From Bacteroides sp. UBA1773 (GTDB lineage: Bacteria > Bacteroidota > Bacteroidia > Bacteroidales > Bacteroidaceae): a DNA stretch of 39,020 nucleotides. The position numbers and the translations under genes are program-made. This document shows positions 14,885 through 24,305 of the stretch, in pieces. The notes beneath the pieces were generated by a model, which searched no databases, was not told the origin of the DNA, and was given only the letters and a program-made list of their open reading frames with translations. The stretch's first letter is position 1, and each line of letters starts with the position of its first letter. The DNA is taken from NCBI GenBank assembly GCA_002315285.1, contig DCGR01000041.1, forward strand, positions 1-39,020, in the 5' to 3' direction.

Positions 14885-15945
14885 AAGAGAAACTATTGAC
14901 CCTTGCCTTACTGGCCACATCGCTTGCCTTGACCGCACAGGACGTGAGCAAATATACTCCAGGCAGCCTGCCCGAAGGAGTGGTGTATTTCCTACCCAAA
15001 ACCTTGGTGCGTGTAACCGTGACTGCCACCCAGAACACGTATGTCCCTGGTGAGTTCTGCCAGTATGCCGACCGTTACCTCCATGCCAAAGACGTGTCGG
15101 CACAGCCTTCGGTGACGTGGGAACTCAACGATGTAAGCGTGGATGTGGTGGGTGTGCCCGACAACAACAAGGCCTTCGCCGTGAAAGTGAGGGAAAAATT
15201 CGACACCAGTTCGGTAAGGCTGACCGACGATGGCATCGTGGTGGCCATCAACACCGACCCCGAACCATCGGCCGAAAAGGCATCGGACACTCCGACTGCC
15301 CCAACAACACAGGCGAAGCTGGACCCACACAGCATCATGACACAAGACATGCTGATGGCCGGATCGAAGGCGAAGGTGGCAGAACTGGTGGCCCAAGAAA
15401 TCTACACCATCCGCGAGAGCAAGAACTCCCTGGTGCGTGGCCAAGCCGACTACATGCCCCAGGATGGCACAGCCCTGAAACTGATGCTCGACAATCTGGA
15501 AAAGCAAGAAAGGGCGTTGACCGAGATGTTCACAGGCACCATCGACAAGCAGACCAAGACGCAGGAAATCCTGATAGACCCCAACGGAGCTGATGCGAAC
15601 GGAGTGGTGTTCCGATTTTCCAGAAAACTGGGAGTACTCGGCAAGGACAACCTCGCTGGCAAGCCCTACCACATCGCCATCAAGAACCTCGACACCCTGC
15701 CCCCCGTGGATGAGGGAGCCATGGCGAAGAAGAAAAAGGAGGAAGGAGTCATCTACAACATTCCTGGCAAAGCTTCCGTATCGGTGGTTTCGGACAACAA
15801 GCCCGTTTGCGAAACCGAAACGTATCTCACCCAGTTCGGCCAGACCGAAGTGCTGAGCACGAGCCTCTTCAACCAGAAAGTCAATACCCGGGTGGTATTC
15901 AACCCCACCAACGGCAGCATCGTCAAGATTGACAAAGACCAATGA
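14881..15945 (+). CDS. DUF4831-family secreted/periplasmic protein
   Basis: 354 residues with an N-terminal signal peptide (MKEKLLTLALLATSLALTAQ, cleavage likely after the LTAQ region). The body matches the DUF4831 family of Bacteroidota: YFLPKTLVRVTVTATQNTYVPGEFCQYADRYL near the start, an AAEIYTIRESKNSL-like segment (VAQEIYTIRESKNSLVRGQADYMPQDG), ALTEMFTGTIDKQTKTQEI, and VFRFSRKLGVL. Function unknown. It is 26 bp upstream of xylE with no good promoter between them, so it probably heads the xylose operon transcript, although a weak AT-rich site in the gap (TTTAATTTG) cannot be excluded as a xyl promoter. Confidence 0.85.
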   Translation: MKEKLLTLALLATSLALTAQDVSKYTPGSLPEGVVYFLPKTLVRVTVTATQNTYVPGEFCQYADRYLHAKDVSAQPSVTWELNDVSVDVVGVPDNNKAFAVKVREKFDTSSVRLTDDGIVVAINTDPEPSAEKASDTPTAPTTQAKLDPHSIMTQDMLMAGSKAKVAELVAQEIYTIRESKNSLVRGQADYMPQDGTALKLMLDNLEKQERALTEMFTGTIDKQTKTQEILIDPNGADANGVVFRFSRKLGVLGKDNLAGKPYHIAIKNLDTLPPVDEGAMAKKKKEEGVIYNIPGKASVSVVSDNKPVCETETYLTQFGQTEVLSTSLFNQKVNTRVVFNPTNGSIVKIDKDQ

Positions 15946-15971
15946 ATCATTGATATTTAATTTGCAAACCG

Positions 15972-17462
15972 ATGAATCGCAACACCTCACAAGAGAAAAC
16001 CAACCTTACCTACCTGACCGGCATCGTAGGCGTAGCCGTATTGGGGGGATTGCTGTTTGGCTACGACACCGCCGTCATTTCAGGAGCAGAGAAAGGCTTG
16101 CAGGCCTTTTTCCTGCAAGCCACAGACTTCCAGTATTCCGATGCCATGCACGGCTTCACATCGTCGTCGGCACTCATCGGATGTATCGTCGGCAGTGCCA
16201 TTTCAGGATATTTCGCATCGGCCTTGGGACGGAAGAAATCCCTGGTCGTTGCCGGACTGTTCTTCTTCCTTTCCGCACTGGGCTCCTATTATCCGGAATT
16301 CCTGTTCTTCGAACCGGGAAAGGCCGATTACAGCCTACTGGTCATGTTCAACATCTACCGCATCCTCGGAGGCCTGGGTGTGGGCATCGCATCGGCCATC
16401 TGCCCCATGTACATAGCCGAGGTGTCGCCCTCACGGATGCGCGGCACCCTGGTGAGCTGGAACCAGTTTGCCATCATCTTCGGCCAGTTGGTGGTTTATT
16501 TCGTGAATTTCCTCATCTTAGGGGAGCACACCAATCCTGTCATCGAAAAGATCGGAGAAGGGCTGTATTCGCTCAATGTGGCGGCATCCGACACATGGAC
16601 GGTCTCGACTGGCTGGCGATACATGTTTGTGAGCGAAGCCTTCCCTGCCGGACTGTTTGCCCTGCTGATTTGCTTCGTACCCGAAACCCCACGCTACCTC
16701 ACGCTCAAGGGCAACGAAGCCAAAGCCTTGCAGGTGCTGACCCGCATCAACGGCAGCCAACAGGCCCAGACGATACTTGCCGACATCAAAGCCACCGCCC
16801 GGCAGACCACCGAAAGGCTTTTCACCTACGGGTGGATGGTCATCTTCATAGGCATCATGCTCAGCGTGTTCCAGCAGATAGTGGGCATCAACGCCGTGCT
16901 GTACTTCGCGCCCAGAATCTTCGAGTCGATGAGCGAGTCGATGAATCCGATGGCCTATACCGTCGTCATGGGAGTGGTGAACATCCTGTTCACGTTGGTG
17001 GCCGTCTTTACGGTGGAAAAGCTCGGACGCAAGCCCCTGCTCATCTGCGGGTCGCTCGGCATGGCAGCGGGAGCCATCGGCGTGTCGGTGAGCAACATCC
17101 TGACGCTGCCGCCCCTCCTGCCCGTGCTCAGCATCATGGTGTATTCCGCATCTTTCATGTTCAGCTGGGGTCCCATCTGCTGGGTGCTCATCGCCGAGAT
17201 ATTCCCCAACACCATCCGTGGAGCTGCCGTGGCCATAGCCGTGGCGTTCCAATGGATTTTCAACTTCATCGTTTCCTCGTCGTTCATTCCCCTCTACAAC
17301 ATGAGCATGGGCGACATGGGCAGCCGCTTCGGCCATTGCTTCGTGTATGCCCTTTATGGCATCGTGTGCGTGGTGGCCGCAATCTTCGTGTGGCGTCTGG
17401 TGCCAGAGACCAAGGGGAAAACCCTTGAGGACATGAACGCACTCTGGAAAAAGAGACAATAA
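15972..17462 (+). CDS. xylE: D-xylose:H+ symporter, MFS sugar porter
   Basis: 496 residues, 12 membrane segments, the usual size for XylE. Sugar-porter signatures: GGLLFGYDTAVISGAEKGL in TM1, GRKKS after TM2, RILGGLGVGIASAICPMYIAEVSPSRMRGTLVS, PETPRYL after TM6, QQIVGINAVLYFAPRIF in TM7, LGRKPLL, and the terminal VPETKGKTLEDMNALW. The QQIVGIN and WGPICWVLIAEIFP segments fit the sugar-binding residues of XylE. Followed 20 bp later by xylB, so xylose is the assigned substrate. Confidence 0.95.
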   Translation: MNRNTSQEKTNLTYLTGIVGVAVLGGLLFGYDTAVISGAEKGLQAFFLQATDFQYSDAMHGFTSSSALIGCIVGSAISGYFASALGRKKSLVVAGLFFFLSALGSYYPEFLFFEPGKADYSLLVMFNIYRILGGLGVGIASAICPMYIAEVSPSRMRGTLVSWNQFAIIFGQLVVYFVNFLILGEHTNPVIEKIGEGLYSLNVAASDTWTVSTGWRYMFVSEAFPAGLFALLICFVPETPRYLTLKGNEAKALQVLTRINGSQQAQTILADIKATARQTTERLFTYGWMVIFIGIMLSVFQQIVGINAVLYFAPRIFESMSESMNPMAYTVVMGVVNILFTLVAVFTVEKLGRKPLLICGSLGMAAGAIGVSVSNILTLPPLLPVLSIMVYSASFMFSWGPICWVLIAEIFPNTIRGAAVAIAVAFQWIFNFIVSSSFIPLYNMSMGDMGSRFGHCFVYALYGIVCVVAAIFVWRLVPETKGKTLEDMNALWKKRQ

Positions 17463-17482
17463 CAACAAACCATCCAAACATC

Positions 17483-18958
17483 ATGACTTACCTATTAGGA
17501 TACGACATCGGAAGTTCATCGGTAAAGGCCTCGCTGGTGGATGCCTCTACCGGGCAGTGCGTAGCCTCATCGTTCTACCCCAAGCAAGAGGCTCCCATCA
17601 AGGCTCTCCAACCAGGATGGGCCGAACAGGATCCGCACGACTGGTGGCTGTACGTAAGGCAAGCCACCGCCGAGATACTGCACAACACCCCGCACCGCGA
17701 CATTGCCGCCATCGGTATCAGCTACCAGATGCATGGCCTGGTGTGCGCCGACAAGCAGGGCAATCCCCTGCGACCTGCCATCATCTGGTGTGACGGACGC
17801 GCCATCCCCTATGGCGAGCGCGCTTTCCACGACTTGGGCAACGACCACTGTCTGTCGCACCTGCTCAACTCGCCAGGCAATTTCACCGCTTCCAAACTGG
17901 CTTGGGTGAAGGAACACGAGCCGCAGGTGTTCGAGCAAACAGCCAAGGTGATGCTGCCGGGCGACTACATTGCCCTGCGGATGACAGGCGAATGCCTCAC
18001 CACCGTGTCGGGCCTCTCGGAAGCCATGCTGTGGGACTTCAAGGAAAACGACATCGCCCACTGCCTGACCCACTATTATGGCTTCGACGAGTCGCTGCTA
18101 CCTACGATTACCAGCACATTTGCCGAACAGGGACGGCTGACAGCCGCAGCTGCCACCGAACTGGGACTGCATGCAGGCATCCCCATCACCTACCGTGCCG
18201 GCGACCAACCGAACAACGCCTTATCGCTGAACGTGCTTCGCCCGGGCGAAATAGCCTCGACGGCCGGCACATCGGGAGTGGTGTATGGCATCAACGGAAG
18301 CACCAACTCCGACCCCCTCAGCCGCGTGAACACCTTTGCCCACGTCAACCATTCCGCTTCACAGCCACGATTGGGCATCTTGCTGTGCATCAACGGCACA
18401 GGCATCCTGAACTCGTGGATGAAACACACCGTGGCACCAGAGGGCATTTCGTACAAGGAAATGGACGCACTGGCCGATCAGGTACCCATGGGAGCCAACG
18501 GCATCCGCATACTGCCCTTCGGCAACGGAGCCGAACGGATGTTGCAGAACAAGGACAAAGGTTGCTCCATACACGGCATCAACTTCAACCTGCACGATGA
18601 GCGTCACCTCATCCGTGCCGCACAGGAAGGCATCGTGTTTGCCTTCAAGTATGGCATCGACATCATGCAGCAGATGGGCATGGACATCAAGAACATACAC
18701 GCAGGACATGCCAACATGTTTCTGAGTCCGATTTTCAGGAGGGCACTTGCCAACGTCACAGGCGCCACCATCCATCTGTTCGACACCGATGGCTCCATCG
18801 GAGCCGCACGCGGTGCAGGCATCGGAGCCGGCATCTACCACAATACCGACGAAGCATTCGAAACGCTACGGTGCATCGCATCGACCGAACCAGATCCCAA
18901 CGAAATGTCGGCCTACCAGGAAGTATATGAAAGCTGGAAAGACCTGTTGCTCCGATAA
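17483..18958 (+). CDS. xylB: Xylulokinase
   Basis: 491 residues of the FGGY kinase family. Phosphorylates D-xylulose to xylulose 5-phosphate. Visible: N-terminal phosphate-1 LLGYDIGSSSVKASLVD, substrate motif ISYQMHGLVCADKQG (the MHG of xylulokinases), WCDGRA, GDQPNNAL, adenosine/phosphate-2 ISTAGTSGVVYG-like segment (ASTAGTSGVVYG), and C-terminal GGASAN-like region replaced by AGHANMFLSPIFRRALANVTG. Between xylE (20 bp) and xylA (41 bp). Confidence 0.95.
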   Translation: MTYLLGYDIGSSSVKASLVDASTGQCVASSFYPKQEAPIKALQPGWAEQDPHDWWLYVRQATAEILHNTPHRDIAAIGISYQMHGLVCADKQGNPLRPAIIWCDGRAIPYGERAFHDLGNDHCLSHLLNSPGNFTASKLAWVKEHEPQVFEQTAKVMLPGDYIALRMTGECLTTVSGLSEAMLWDFKENDIAHCLTHYYGFDESLLPTITSTFAEQGRLTAAAATELGLHAGIPITYRAGDQPNNALSLNVLRPGEIASTAGTSGVVYGINGSTNSDPLSRVNTFAHVNHSASQPRLGILLCINGTGILNSWMKHTVAPEGISYKEMDALADQVPMGANGIRILPFGNGAERMLQNKDKGCSIHGINFNLHDERHLIRAAQEGIVFAFKYGIDIMQQMGMDIKNIHAGHANMFLSPIFRRALANVTGATIHLFDTDGSIGAARGAGIGAGIYHNTDEAFETLRCIASTEPDPNEMSAYQEVYESWKDLLLR

Positions 18959-18999
18959 CCAATATCCGTACAATCCATTCATCAAAAACACCAATTATC

Positions 19000-20310
19000 A
19001 TGACAAAAGAATTTTTCCCGAACATTGGAAAGATCCAATTCGAAGGCAAGGACAGCAAGAATCCTCTGGCCTACCGTTACTACGATGCCGACAAGGTGAT
19101 CATGGGCAAGAAGATGGGCGAATGGCTCAAGTTCGCAATGGCTTGGTGGCACACCCTGTGTGCCGAAGGCTCCGACCAGTTCGGTCCCGGCACCAAGACC
19201 TTCCCTTGGAACAGCAGTGCCGACCCCATCGAGGCTGCCAAGGACAAAGTGGATGCCGGCTTCGAAATCATGCAGAAACTCGGCATCGGGTACTACTGCT
19301 TCCACGATGTGGATCTGGTGCAGGAAGCCGACAACATAGCCGACTACGAAAAGAACCTGAAAACCATTGTGGCATACCTCAAGCAGAAACAGCAGCAAAC
19401 GGGCATCAAGTTGCTTTGGGGAACGGCCAACGTGTTCGGACACAAGCGCTACATGAACGGTGCTTCCACCAATCCCGATTTCGACGTGGTGGCCCGTGCC
19501 ATCGTGCAAATCAAGAACGCCATCGACGCCACCATCGAACTGGGCGGCACCAACTATGTGTTCTGGGGCGGCCGGGAAGGCTACATGAGCCTGCTCAACA
19601 CCGACCAGAAGCGTGAGAAGGAACACATGGCCACCATGCTCCGCATGGCCCGCGACTACGCCCGCGCCAAGGGATTCACCGGCACTTTCCTCATAGAGCC
19701 CAAGCCCATGGAACCCATGAAGCACCAGTACGATGCCGACACCGAAACGGTCATCGGATTCCTCAAGGCTCACGGCCTCGACAAGGATTTCAAGGTGAAC
19801 ATCGAGGTGAACCATGCCACCCTGGCTGGTCACACCTTCGAGCATGAGCTTGCCTGCGCCGTGGATGCCGGCATGTTGGGATCCATCGACGCCAACCGTG
19901 GCGACTACCAAAACGGATGGGACACCGACCAGTTCCCCATCGACCACTTCGAACTGGTGCAGGCCATGACACACGTCATCCGCAACGATGGCTTCCACAA
20001 CGGTGGCACCAACTTCGATGCCAAGACCCGACGCAACTCCACCGACCTTGAGGACATCTTCATCGCCCACATCGCCGGCATGGACGCACTGGCCCACGCC
20101 TTGGAATCGGCTGCCGACATCATGCAACAGTCGCCCATTCCGCAAATGCTGCGCGACAGGTATGCAAGCTTCGACAGCGGAGCAGGCAAGCGATTCGAAG
20201 ACGGACTCATGACCTTCGAGGAAGCCTACGAACATGGCAAACTGGTGGGCGAACCCAAGCAAACCAGCGGCAAGCAAGAACTGTATGAAGCCATAGTAAA
20301 CATGTATTAA
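19000..20310 (+). CDS. xylA: Xylose isomerase
   Basis: 436 residues, a class II (long) xylose isomerase. Interconverts D-xylose and D-xylulose. Visible catalytic and metal motifs: YYCFHDVDL (His base), WGTANVFGHKRYMNGA, WGGREGY, LIEPKPMEPMKHQYD (metal Glu and Lys), VNIEVNHATLAGHTFEHE and LGSIDANRGDYQNGWDTDQFP. A short leader (TKEFFPNIGKIQFEGKDSKNPLAYRYY) is typical of Bacteroidota and anaerobic fungal enzymes, which are close relatives. Confidence 0.97.
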   Translation: MTKEFFPNIGKIQFEGKDSKNPLAYRYYDADKVIMGKKMGEWLKFAMAWWHTLCAEGSDQFGPGTKTFPWNSSADPIEAAKDKVDAGFEIMQKLGIGYYCFHDVDLVQEADNIADYEKNLKTIVAYLKQKQQQTGIKLLWGTANVFGHKRYMNGASTNPDFDVVARAIVQIKNAIDATIELGGTNYVFWGGREGYMSLLNTDQKREKEHMATMLRMARDYARAKGFTGTFLIEPKPMEPMKHQYDADTETVIGFLKAHGLDKDFKVNIEVNHATLAGHTFEHELACAVDAGMLGSIDANRGDYQNGWDTDQFPIDHFELVQAMTHVIRNDGFHNGGTNFDAKTRRNSTDLEDIFIAHIAGMDALAHALESAADIMQQSPIPQMLRDRYASFDSGAGKRFEDGLMTFEEAYEHGKLVGEPKQTSGKQELYEAIVNMY

Positions 20311-20324
20311 AAACACAGGACATC

Positions 20325-21374
20325 ATGAAACATTCCAACCTGTTATTTGCGACAGTGCTGGCCATCGCCAGCACGACCCTTTCCGCCCAGACCCTTCGCG
20401 TCAGCGGCAACATGACCGATGGCACACGACTGGAACTGGAGGAAAACAGTGTGAAGACCTATAAAAGCCTCGCCTTCACATCCACCGTAAAATCGTTCAA
20501 GGGCCTCAAGCTGGCTCATGGAGAAAACCGCTATAGTTGCTCCTATCTTACCCTCGATGCCGACAGCGTCCACCTCACCACATGGTATGGCGCCACCAAC
20601 ATCCGCACTCAGGCATACGCACACGGGCTCACCATCGAGCACAACCTGCAAGTGTGGATGAACATGGGCATCAGCGGACTGAACCTTCGCATCGCCTCCA
20701 ACGGCATCACCTTCACCAAGCAAGGCCTGCCATGGGACGGATACAACGGCATGATCTACGCCGAGTCGGCAGGATCGGAACTCACCGACTGCACACTGGC
20801 CTGGAACTGCAAGAAGTACGATGCCGACATCTACATGTTTGGCGACAGCTACTTTGGCGTCATCTCCAAGATGCGCTGGATTTCCTACATGCTGGCCGAC
20901 GGCTACAAGGACATATTCATCGATGGCTACCCCGGCGAAGGCAGCAAGGACGGAGTCAGGGACCTGAAAAACGCACTCAAGCACGGCACACCCAAGTACG
21001 TGTTCTGGTGTGAGGGCATGAACAATGCCGACACCGCCGAGGGCGTGAGCCAGGCATGGCTCGATGGCTACAACGAGGTGCGCAAGATCTGCGAAGAGAA
21101 GGGCATTGAGCTCATCCTCACCACCACCCCCACCGTAAAGGGAGCCGATGCCAAGGGCTACCGCATCCATTCATTCAAGAACGACATCGTGCGCAAAAGC
21201 GGACTCCGCTACGTGGACTTCAACAAAGCCGTAGGAGCCGACGACAAAACGGGCGAATGGTATCCAGGCATGCTCTATAAAGATGGTGTACACCCCACCG
21301 AAACCGGTGCCGTGGCCCTCTACCAGCAAGTCCTCACCGACTTTCCCGAAGTGATGGCAGCCGAGGCGCAATAA
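20325..21374 (+). CDS. Secreted two-domain SGNH/GDSL hydrolase, probable carbohydrate esterase
   Basis: 349 residues, signal peptide about 1-21 (ending STTLSAQ). Residues about 22-160 form an all-beta-looking domain without motifs I can name. From about 165 an SGNH hydrolase fold: block I MFGDSYFG (Ser175), block II around IDGYPGEGS (Gly201), block III GMNNAD (Asn233/234), block V KDGVHPTETG (Asp320, His323). The layout, beta-sandwich then SGNH, resembles CE2-type acetyl esterases, though I cannot assign it. It follows xylA by 14 bp and is closed by the operon terminator, so it is expressed with xylose genes; de-acetylation of xylan or xylo-oligosaccharides is a reasonable inference. Confidence 0.8.
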   Translation: MKHSNLLFATVLAIASTTLSAQTLRVSGNMTDGTRLELEENSVKTYKSLAFTSTVKSFKGLKLAHGENRYSCSYLTLDADSVHLTTWYGATNIRTQAYAHGLTIEHNLQVWMNMGISGLNLRIASNGITFTKQGLPWDGYNGMIYAESAGSELTDCTLAWNCKKYDADIYMFGDSYFGVISKMRWISYMLADGYKDIFIDGYPGEGSKDGVRDLKNALKHGTPKYVFWCEGMNNADTAEGVSQAWLDGYNEVRKICEEKGIELILTTTPTVKGADAKGYRIHSFKNDIVRKSGLRYVDFNKAVGADDKTGEWYPGMLYKDGVHPTETGAVALYQQVLTDFPEVMAAEAQ

Positions 21375-21397
21375 GCTCGCGCCATAGCATCTACATC

Positions 21398-21461
21398 CCC
21401 ACTCAAAAATGCCACTTTTGCATGATTTTATGAAATTTGCATTTTTTAGTGGGTTTTTTTT
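21398..21461 (+). terminator. Rho-independent terminator of the xylose operon
   Basis: Long hairpin: CCCACT and AAAAATGC on the left arm (21398-21412) pair with GCATTTTT and AGTGGG on the right (about 21439-21453), a one-base mismatch between, followed by a run of T (21454-21461). Confidence 0.8.
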
Positions 21462-21483
21462 ACGCTCATCACGAAAATAACAG

Positions 21484-21491
21484 TATATTTG
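21484..21491 (+). promoter_or_regulatory. -7 element of the rhamnose operon promoter
   Basis: TATATTTG, a perfect TAnnTTTG, 30 nt before the rhaB ATG and 22 nt after the xyl terminator. A TTG inside it cannot be a start codon, which fixes the rhaB start at 21522. Confidence 0.6.
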
Positions 21492-21521
21492 TTTCGAAAA
21501 CGAAAAACAGAAAAAAGTATC

Positions 21522-23003
21522 ATGAAACAAAACTATTTCTTTGCAGTGGATTTGGGTGCGACAAGCGGCAGAACCATTCTCGGATGCCTGAACGAAGGCA
21601 AATTGGACTTACGCGAACTGACCCGATTCCCCAACCACATCATCCAGACGGGAGGACACTTCTTCTGGGACATCTATGCACTCTACAGCGAAATCATCAA
21701 CGGGCTGAAGGTAGTGGCCAAGGAAGGCATCCACATTGAGTCCATCGGTATCGACACGTGGGGTGTGGATTTCGTATGTGTAGGCAAGGACGGACAGCTG
21801 CTGGCCAATCCTTTCAGCTACCGCGACCCACACACTGAAGGCTCCATGGACGACTATTTCCGTACTATTCCCCGCGAAAAGGTCTATGAAATCACTGGCA
21901 TACAGTTCATGAATTTCAACTCCCTCTTCCAGCTTCATGCCATGCGTCGCCACAACAGCTCCGCACTGGCAGCTGCCGACAAGATTCTGTTCATGCCTGA
22001 TGCACTAAGCTACATGCTCACCGGGCAGATGGTAACGGAATACACCATCGCCTCCACCTCGCAGATGCTCGACCCACGCACCAAGCGTTTCGATCCATCG
22101 CTGCTTAGCGTGGTGGGCCTCAGCGAACAACAGTTCGGCCGTTTCGTGTTCCCAGGCGAGAAAGTAGGCGAACTGACTCCAGAGATTCAGGAGATGACCG
22201 GACTCGGTCCGGTGCCCGTCATTGCCGTGGCTGGTCACGACACTGCATCGGCTGTGGCTGCCGTTCCTGCCCAAAACGAGAAATTTGCTTACCTCAGCTC
22301 CGGCACATGGAGCCTGATGGGCATCGAAGTGAAAGATGCCATCATCAACCAAAACAGCTGTGACCACAACTTCACCAACGAAGGAGGTGTGGAAGGCACC
22401 ACCCGCTTCCTGAAGAACATCTGCGGCATGTGGTTGCTCGAACGATGCCGTGCCGAATGGAAGGCAAAAGGACATGACTACGACTACGGAGAACTCATCG
22501 ATGCCGCGCTTGCCATACCGGCTTTCCAAAGCCTCATCAACCCCGACTCTCCCTGCTTTGCCAATCCACCCATCATGATTGACGCCATACGCAAATATTG
22601 CTACCTTACAAAGCAATACATTCCACAGACACACGGAGAGCTCACACGCTGTATCTTCGATTCCCTTGCCCTGCGCTACCGTCAGGTGTTCGGGTTCCTC
22701 AAACTCATGGCTCCCATGCCCATCGAGAAACTCCATGTCATCGGTGGCGGATCGCGCAACAACCTACTCAACCAATTCACCGCCAATGCCGTGGGCGTGC
22801 CCGTGGTGGCCGGGCCATCCGAATGTACTGCCATTGGCAACATCATGCTCCAGGCCAAAGCCATCGGACTAGTGGGTGATATCACTGAGATGCGCCACAT
22901 TATAGCCAACGGTTCCCAATTCCCCATATTCCATCCTGAGAACCCTGCCGAATGGGCCGAAGGTTACGAAAAATATGTTTCCGTTTATCACGAAGAAATC
23001 TGA
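21522..23003 (+). CDS. rhaB: L-rhamnulokinase
   Basis: 493 residues of the FGGY family. Phosphorylates L-rhamnulose to rhamnulose 1-phosphate. Visible: FFAVDLGATSGRTILG (phosphate-1), ESIGIDTWGVDFVCV (the DTWGVDF typical of rhamnulokinase), YRDPHTEGSMDDYF, VAGHDTASAVAAVP, YLSSGTWSLMGIE, TNEGGVEGTTRFLKNICGMWLLER and the C-terminal HVIGGGSRNNLLNQFTANA. The ATG at 21522 is the start because the frame's earlier TTG lies in the promoter. First gene of the rha operon; 45 bp before rhaA. Confidence 0.96.
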   Translation: MKQNYFFAVDLGATSGRTILGCLNEGKLDLRELTRFPNHIIQTGGHFFWDIYALYSEIINGLKVVAKEGIHIESIGIDTWGVDFVCVGKDGQLLANPFSYRDPHTEGSMDDYFRTIPREKVYEITGIQFMNFNSLFQLHAMRRHNSSALAAADKILFMPDALSYMLTGQMVTEYTIASTSQMLDPRTKRFDPSLLSVVGLSEQQFGRFVFPGEKVGELTPEIQEMTGLGPVPVIAVAGHDTASAVAAVPAQNEKFAYLSSGTWSLMGIEVKDAIINQNSCDHNFTNEGGVEGTTRFLKNICGMWLLERCRAEWKAKGHDYDYGELIDAALAIPAFQSLINPDSPCFANPPIMIDAIRKYCYLTKQYIPQTHGELTRCIFDSLALRYRQVFGFLKLMAPMPIEKLHVIGGGSRNNLLNQFTANAVGVPVVAGPSECTAIGNIMLQAKAIGLVGDITEMRHIIANGSQFPIFHPENPAEWAEGYEKYVSVYHEEI

Positions 23004-23048
23004 TTCCCTTACACATACACAAACAAACACCATTAGAACATAAAAATC

Positions 23049-24302
23049 ATGAAAGAAGAACAAGTAAAGAAAGCGTATGAAATAGCCAAGGAACGCTATG
23101 CGGCATACGGTATTGACACCGAACAAGTACTCAAACAAATGCAGGACTTCCACCTCAGCATGCACTGCTGGCAGGCCGATGACGTGGCTGGCTTCGAAGT
23201 GCAGGCCGGTGCGCTGAGCGGTGGCATCCAAGCCACAGGCAACTATCCGGGCAAGGCACGCAACATCGACGAACTACGCTCCGACATCCTGAAAGCCAAG
23301 TCGCTCATCCCAGGCTCACACCGCCTGAACCTCCACGAAATATACGGCGACTTCAAAGGAAAGGTCGTTGACCGCGACGAAGTGGATGCCACTTATTTCC
23401 AAAGCTGGATGGAATGGGGCAAGGAAAACGACACGAAACTCGATTTCAACTCCTCTTCCTTCTCACATCCCAAGAGTGGCAACCTGAGTCTGGCCAATCC
23501 CGACAAGAGCATCCGCGACTTCTGGATTGAACACACCAAACGTTGTCGTGACATCGCCAACGCCATGGGTGAGGCACAAGACGACCCCTGTATCATGAAC
23601 CTGTGGGTGCACGATGGCTGCAAGGACATGAGCGTGAGCCACTACAAGTACCGCGAATGGCTGAAGGAGTCGCTCGATGAAATCTTCACGAAGCCACAAC
23701 CCATGATGAAGGACTGTATCGAAGGCAAGGTGTTTGGCATCGGCCTCGAAAGCTTCACCGTAGGCTCACACGATTTCTACACGGCATACGCGGCCAAGAA
23801 CAACAAGATCCTGACCATCGACACCGGTCACTACCATCCCACTGAGAGCCCGGCCGACAAGGTGAGTGCCGTGCTCCAGTTCGTGCCTGAGCTGATGCTC
23901 CATGTGAGCCGTCCTGTGCGCTGGGATTCCGACCATGTGACCATCATGGACGATGCTACAGCCGAATTGTTCGCTGAAATCGTACGTGCTGGCGCACTCG
24001 ATCGCGTACACTATGGCCTCGACTATTTCGACGGAGCCATCAACCGCATCGGAGCCTACGTCATCGGTTCGCGTGCAGCCCAGAAGTGCATGGTACGCGC
24101 CATGCTTGAACCGATGGACCTCATTGGCAAGTATGAGTTCGAAGGCAAGGGCTTCCAGGTGCTGGCTCTCCTCGAAGAGTGCAAGGCATTGCCATGGAAC
24201 GCTGTCTATGACGAGTTCTGCGTGCGTAACAACGTGCCGGTGGGTAGCGCATTCATCGCCGAAATCGAGAAATACGAAGCAGAGGTAACCTCCAAACGCT
24301 AA
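23049..24302 (+). CDS. rhaA: L-rhamnose isomerase
   Basis: 417 residues, full length. Interconverts L-rhamnose and L-rhamnulose. Visible: MHCWQADDVAGFE, GIQATGNYPGKARN, LDFNSSSFSHPKSGNLSLANPD, NLWVHDGCKD (metal/substrate His and Asp), KVFGIGLESFTVGSHDFY, LTIDTGHYHPTESPADK, and HVSRPVRWDSDHV, all conserved in RhaA. Only 3 bp separate its stop from rhaT. Confidence 0.97.
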   Translation: MKEEQVKKAYEIAKERYAAYGIDTEQVLKQMQDFHLSMHCWQADDVAGFEVQAGALSGGIQATGNYPGKARNIDELRSDILKAKSLIPGSHRLNLHEIYGDFKGKVVDRDEVDATYFQSWMEWGKENDTKLDFNSSSFSHPKSGNLSLANPDKSIRDFWIEHTKRCRDIANAMGEAQDDPCIMNLWVHDGCKDMSVSHYKYREWLKESLDEIFTKPQPMMKDCIEGKVFGIGLESFTVGSHDFYTAYAAKNNKILTIDTGHYHPTESPADKVSAVLQFVPELMLHVSRPVRWDSDHVTIMDDATAELFAEIVRAGALDRVHYGLDYFDGAINRIGAYVIGSRAAQKCMVRAMLEPMDLIGKYEFEGKGFQVLALLEECKALPWNAVYDEFCVRNNVPVGSAFIAEIEKYEAEVTSKR

Positions 24303-24305
24303 ACC

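Noticed and set aside
14654..15103. Minus-strand open frame of 149 codons across the DUF4831 promoter
   Set aside because: Overlaps a perfect promoter, an IS remnant and the start of a recognised gene; composition is that of a shadow.
15946..15971. Separate xylE promoter in the 26-bp gap
   Set aside because: TTTAATTTG lacks one base of TAnnTTTG and would leave almost no leader; kept only as a remote possibility in the gene note.
15929..17428. Open frame of 499 codons on the plus strand over xylE
   Set aside because: Shifted by one frame against xylE; Arg/His/Pro-rich product without domains, a by-product of GC-rich third positions.
18982..20316. Open frame of 444 codons on the minus strand over xylA
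   Set aside because: Exact antisense shadow of a highly conserved xylose isomerase; low-complexity Val/His/Gly-rich product.
21489..21521. Upstream TTG extension of rhaB
   Set aside because: The TTG is part of the TATATTTG promoter element, so it would not be in the mRNA; ATG 21522 fits the family start.
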